A stretch of DNA of 64,000 nt, from contig OZ018329.1 of the NCBI GenBank assembly GCA_963969495.1, positions 150,224,502 through 150,288,501 of the forward strand. Direction: 5' to 3'. The stretch comes from Ceratothoa steindachneri. Lineage: Eukaryota; Arthropoda; Malacostraca; Isopoda; Cymothoidae. The notes beneath the pieces are model-generated. The model saw only the letters and a list, made by a program, of their open reading frames with translations. It searched no databases and was not told where the DNA came from. Positions 63,166 through 64,000 of the stretch are shown one piece after another. Each line of letters starts with the position of its first letter. Position 1 is the stretch's first letter. Position numbers and translations under genes: made by a program.

Positions 63166-63639
63166 CTGAAATAGAAAATTTCAATTTGATGAAGAACCAT
63201 AGACTATCACCACTGCTTCACCCAGACTTATGGTACTACAACTTTAGTATTTATGAAAAAGCATCAGCCACAAATCTTTCTGCAAGTTAACACTAAGCAA
63301 TTTAGAAGTTAAAGAAAGATCTTAATGCAGAAAAAATTCAACAACCTATTGCTTGATGGACTATCAAAGAAAAATGATACTAGATAAACTTGATTATGTT
63401 GCTACTGGGTTCACTAGTTATCTAGAGAAGTTATATTGAAAGTAGTTCCGAGATGGTTAAGGGAGAATAAGATGCAATGGGTGGGCAGTGTCTTTGCATT
63501 ACTGGAGATTAAGTCAGGGGTAGGTGGAATACTATATTTGTGTAGGGAAGGATGGGGCCCTGGCTGTAGACAGGTCAAGGAAATTTGGCAAGGGTGATCC
63601 AAAATAGATTCAATTTGAGAATATCAGAGTAAAATAAAA
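63166..63639. other. intron sequence without recognised features
   Basis: Intron upstream of the first visible exon. Nothing recognised until the LINE fragment at 63640. Confidence 0.4.
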
Positions 63640-64000
63640 TGGGAGCCAATCTCCTCCAAAAAGTCAAATAGTCTATCAGTCTGTGCGCACAAATCCGCCC
63701 TGAGTAAAAGGGAAAGGTGGCAGCAACCACAGTCCCCAGTCCCCAGTAATGGGACAGGTAATGTGCATGAAGATCACCCAGACTGGGACATTCAACAAGA
63801 CTGCGTTGAACAACCTGGGGGATGATGTAGTCATCGCAATAAGGTACATGTGAGTGCTCCATCAAATGGCGGTGTATCTAGTTGGGACATAACAGAAGGC
63901 AACCTGAAGATATCACAGCATTATGGGGTAGATCCATGGGAACAGTCTGCAAGGCAGCCCAGAGGGTTGACCTGATTCCTAGCATGTAGTCAGTGTGAGG
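63640..64000 (-). mobile_element. I-like LINE 3' fragment running off the window
   Basis: aaaagtcaaatagtctatca, cagcaaccacagtcc, cctgaagatatcacagcatt and catgtagtcagtgtgagg match the RNase H/Cys-rich part of the family (20640-21070). The 3' UTR is missing and the copy continues past 64000. Confidence 0.75.

Noticed and set aside
61125..61358. 77-residue open frame ending in a His/Thr repeat
   Set aside because: The His/Thr part is the translated TG microsatellite, and the rest is LINE linker sequence.

Overview
The window looks like one long stretch of a single eukaryotic gene buried in transposable elements. The organism is most likely an arthropod with a large, repeat-rich genome; a crustacean is my best guess. 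The grounds are the GT..AG introns, the encoded protein (closest to insect MLE and vertebrate DHX9), and the repeat mix: I-like and CR1/L2-like LINEs, copia- and gypsy-like LTR elements, a Penelope-like element, and many Tc1/mariner relatives. The species assignment is inference.

The only host gene I can support is on the minus strand: the orthologue of ATP-dependent RNA helicase A (DHX9; Drosophila maleless, mle). I recovered 17 coding exons between 63165 (5' side) and 913 (3' side). All have GT donors and AG acceptors, and the splice phases chain without a break into 2919 nt (973 codons). They run from the second dsRNA-binding domain through the MTAD linker, the whole DEAH helicase core ([32 protein letters not shown]), the HA2/ratchet region and the OB fold. 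The N-terminus with dsRBD1 lies beyond 64000. The C-terminal tail lies before position 1 or was not recognised.

Layout from left to right. 1-7.9 kb: seven 3' exons with short introns, a 235-bp hairpin MITE and LINE fragments. 7.9-11.7 kb: a 34-bp minisatellite that abuts, and appears to derive from, the acceptor of the 7703-7879 exon, interrupted by a Tc1-like element and a LINE 3' end. 11.7-14.6 kb: three exons, LINE debris and a 5S rRNA-derived sequence. 14.6-24.8 kb: an intron filled by an I-like LINE family (a 5' half with another LINE nested in its gag ORF, and a 5'-truncated copy with a perfect 12-bp target-site duplication). 24.8-28.6 kb: four helicase-core exons. 28.6-43.1 kb: a 14.5-kb intron with pogo/Tigger-like and IS630-like DNA transposons and a near-complete I-like LINE (33248-38952). 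43.1-47.6 kb: two exons around a mariner and a LINE ORF1. 47.6-57.4 kb: copia-like, gypsy-like, Penelope-like and Jockey-like remnants in sequence. 57.4-64 kb: two 5' exons, a quiet intron, LINE fragments and a Tc1-like element.

All transposon reading frames seen are broken or truncated. The helicase exons are free of stops and frameshifts, so this host gene appears functional. The signals most worth following are the splice-site-derived minisatellite, several cases where two copies in this window give an insertion and its empty site, and the amount of inverted-repeat DNA inside introns of a gene whose own product binds and unwinds dsRNA.
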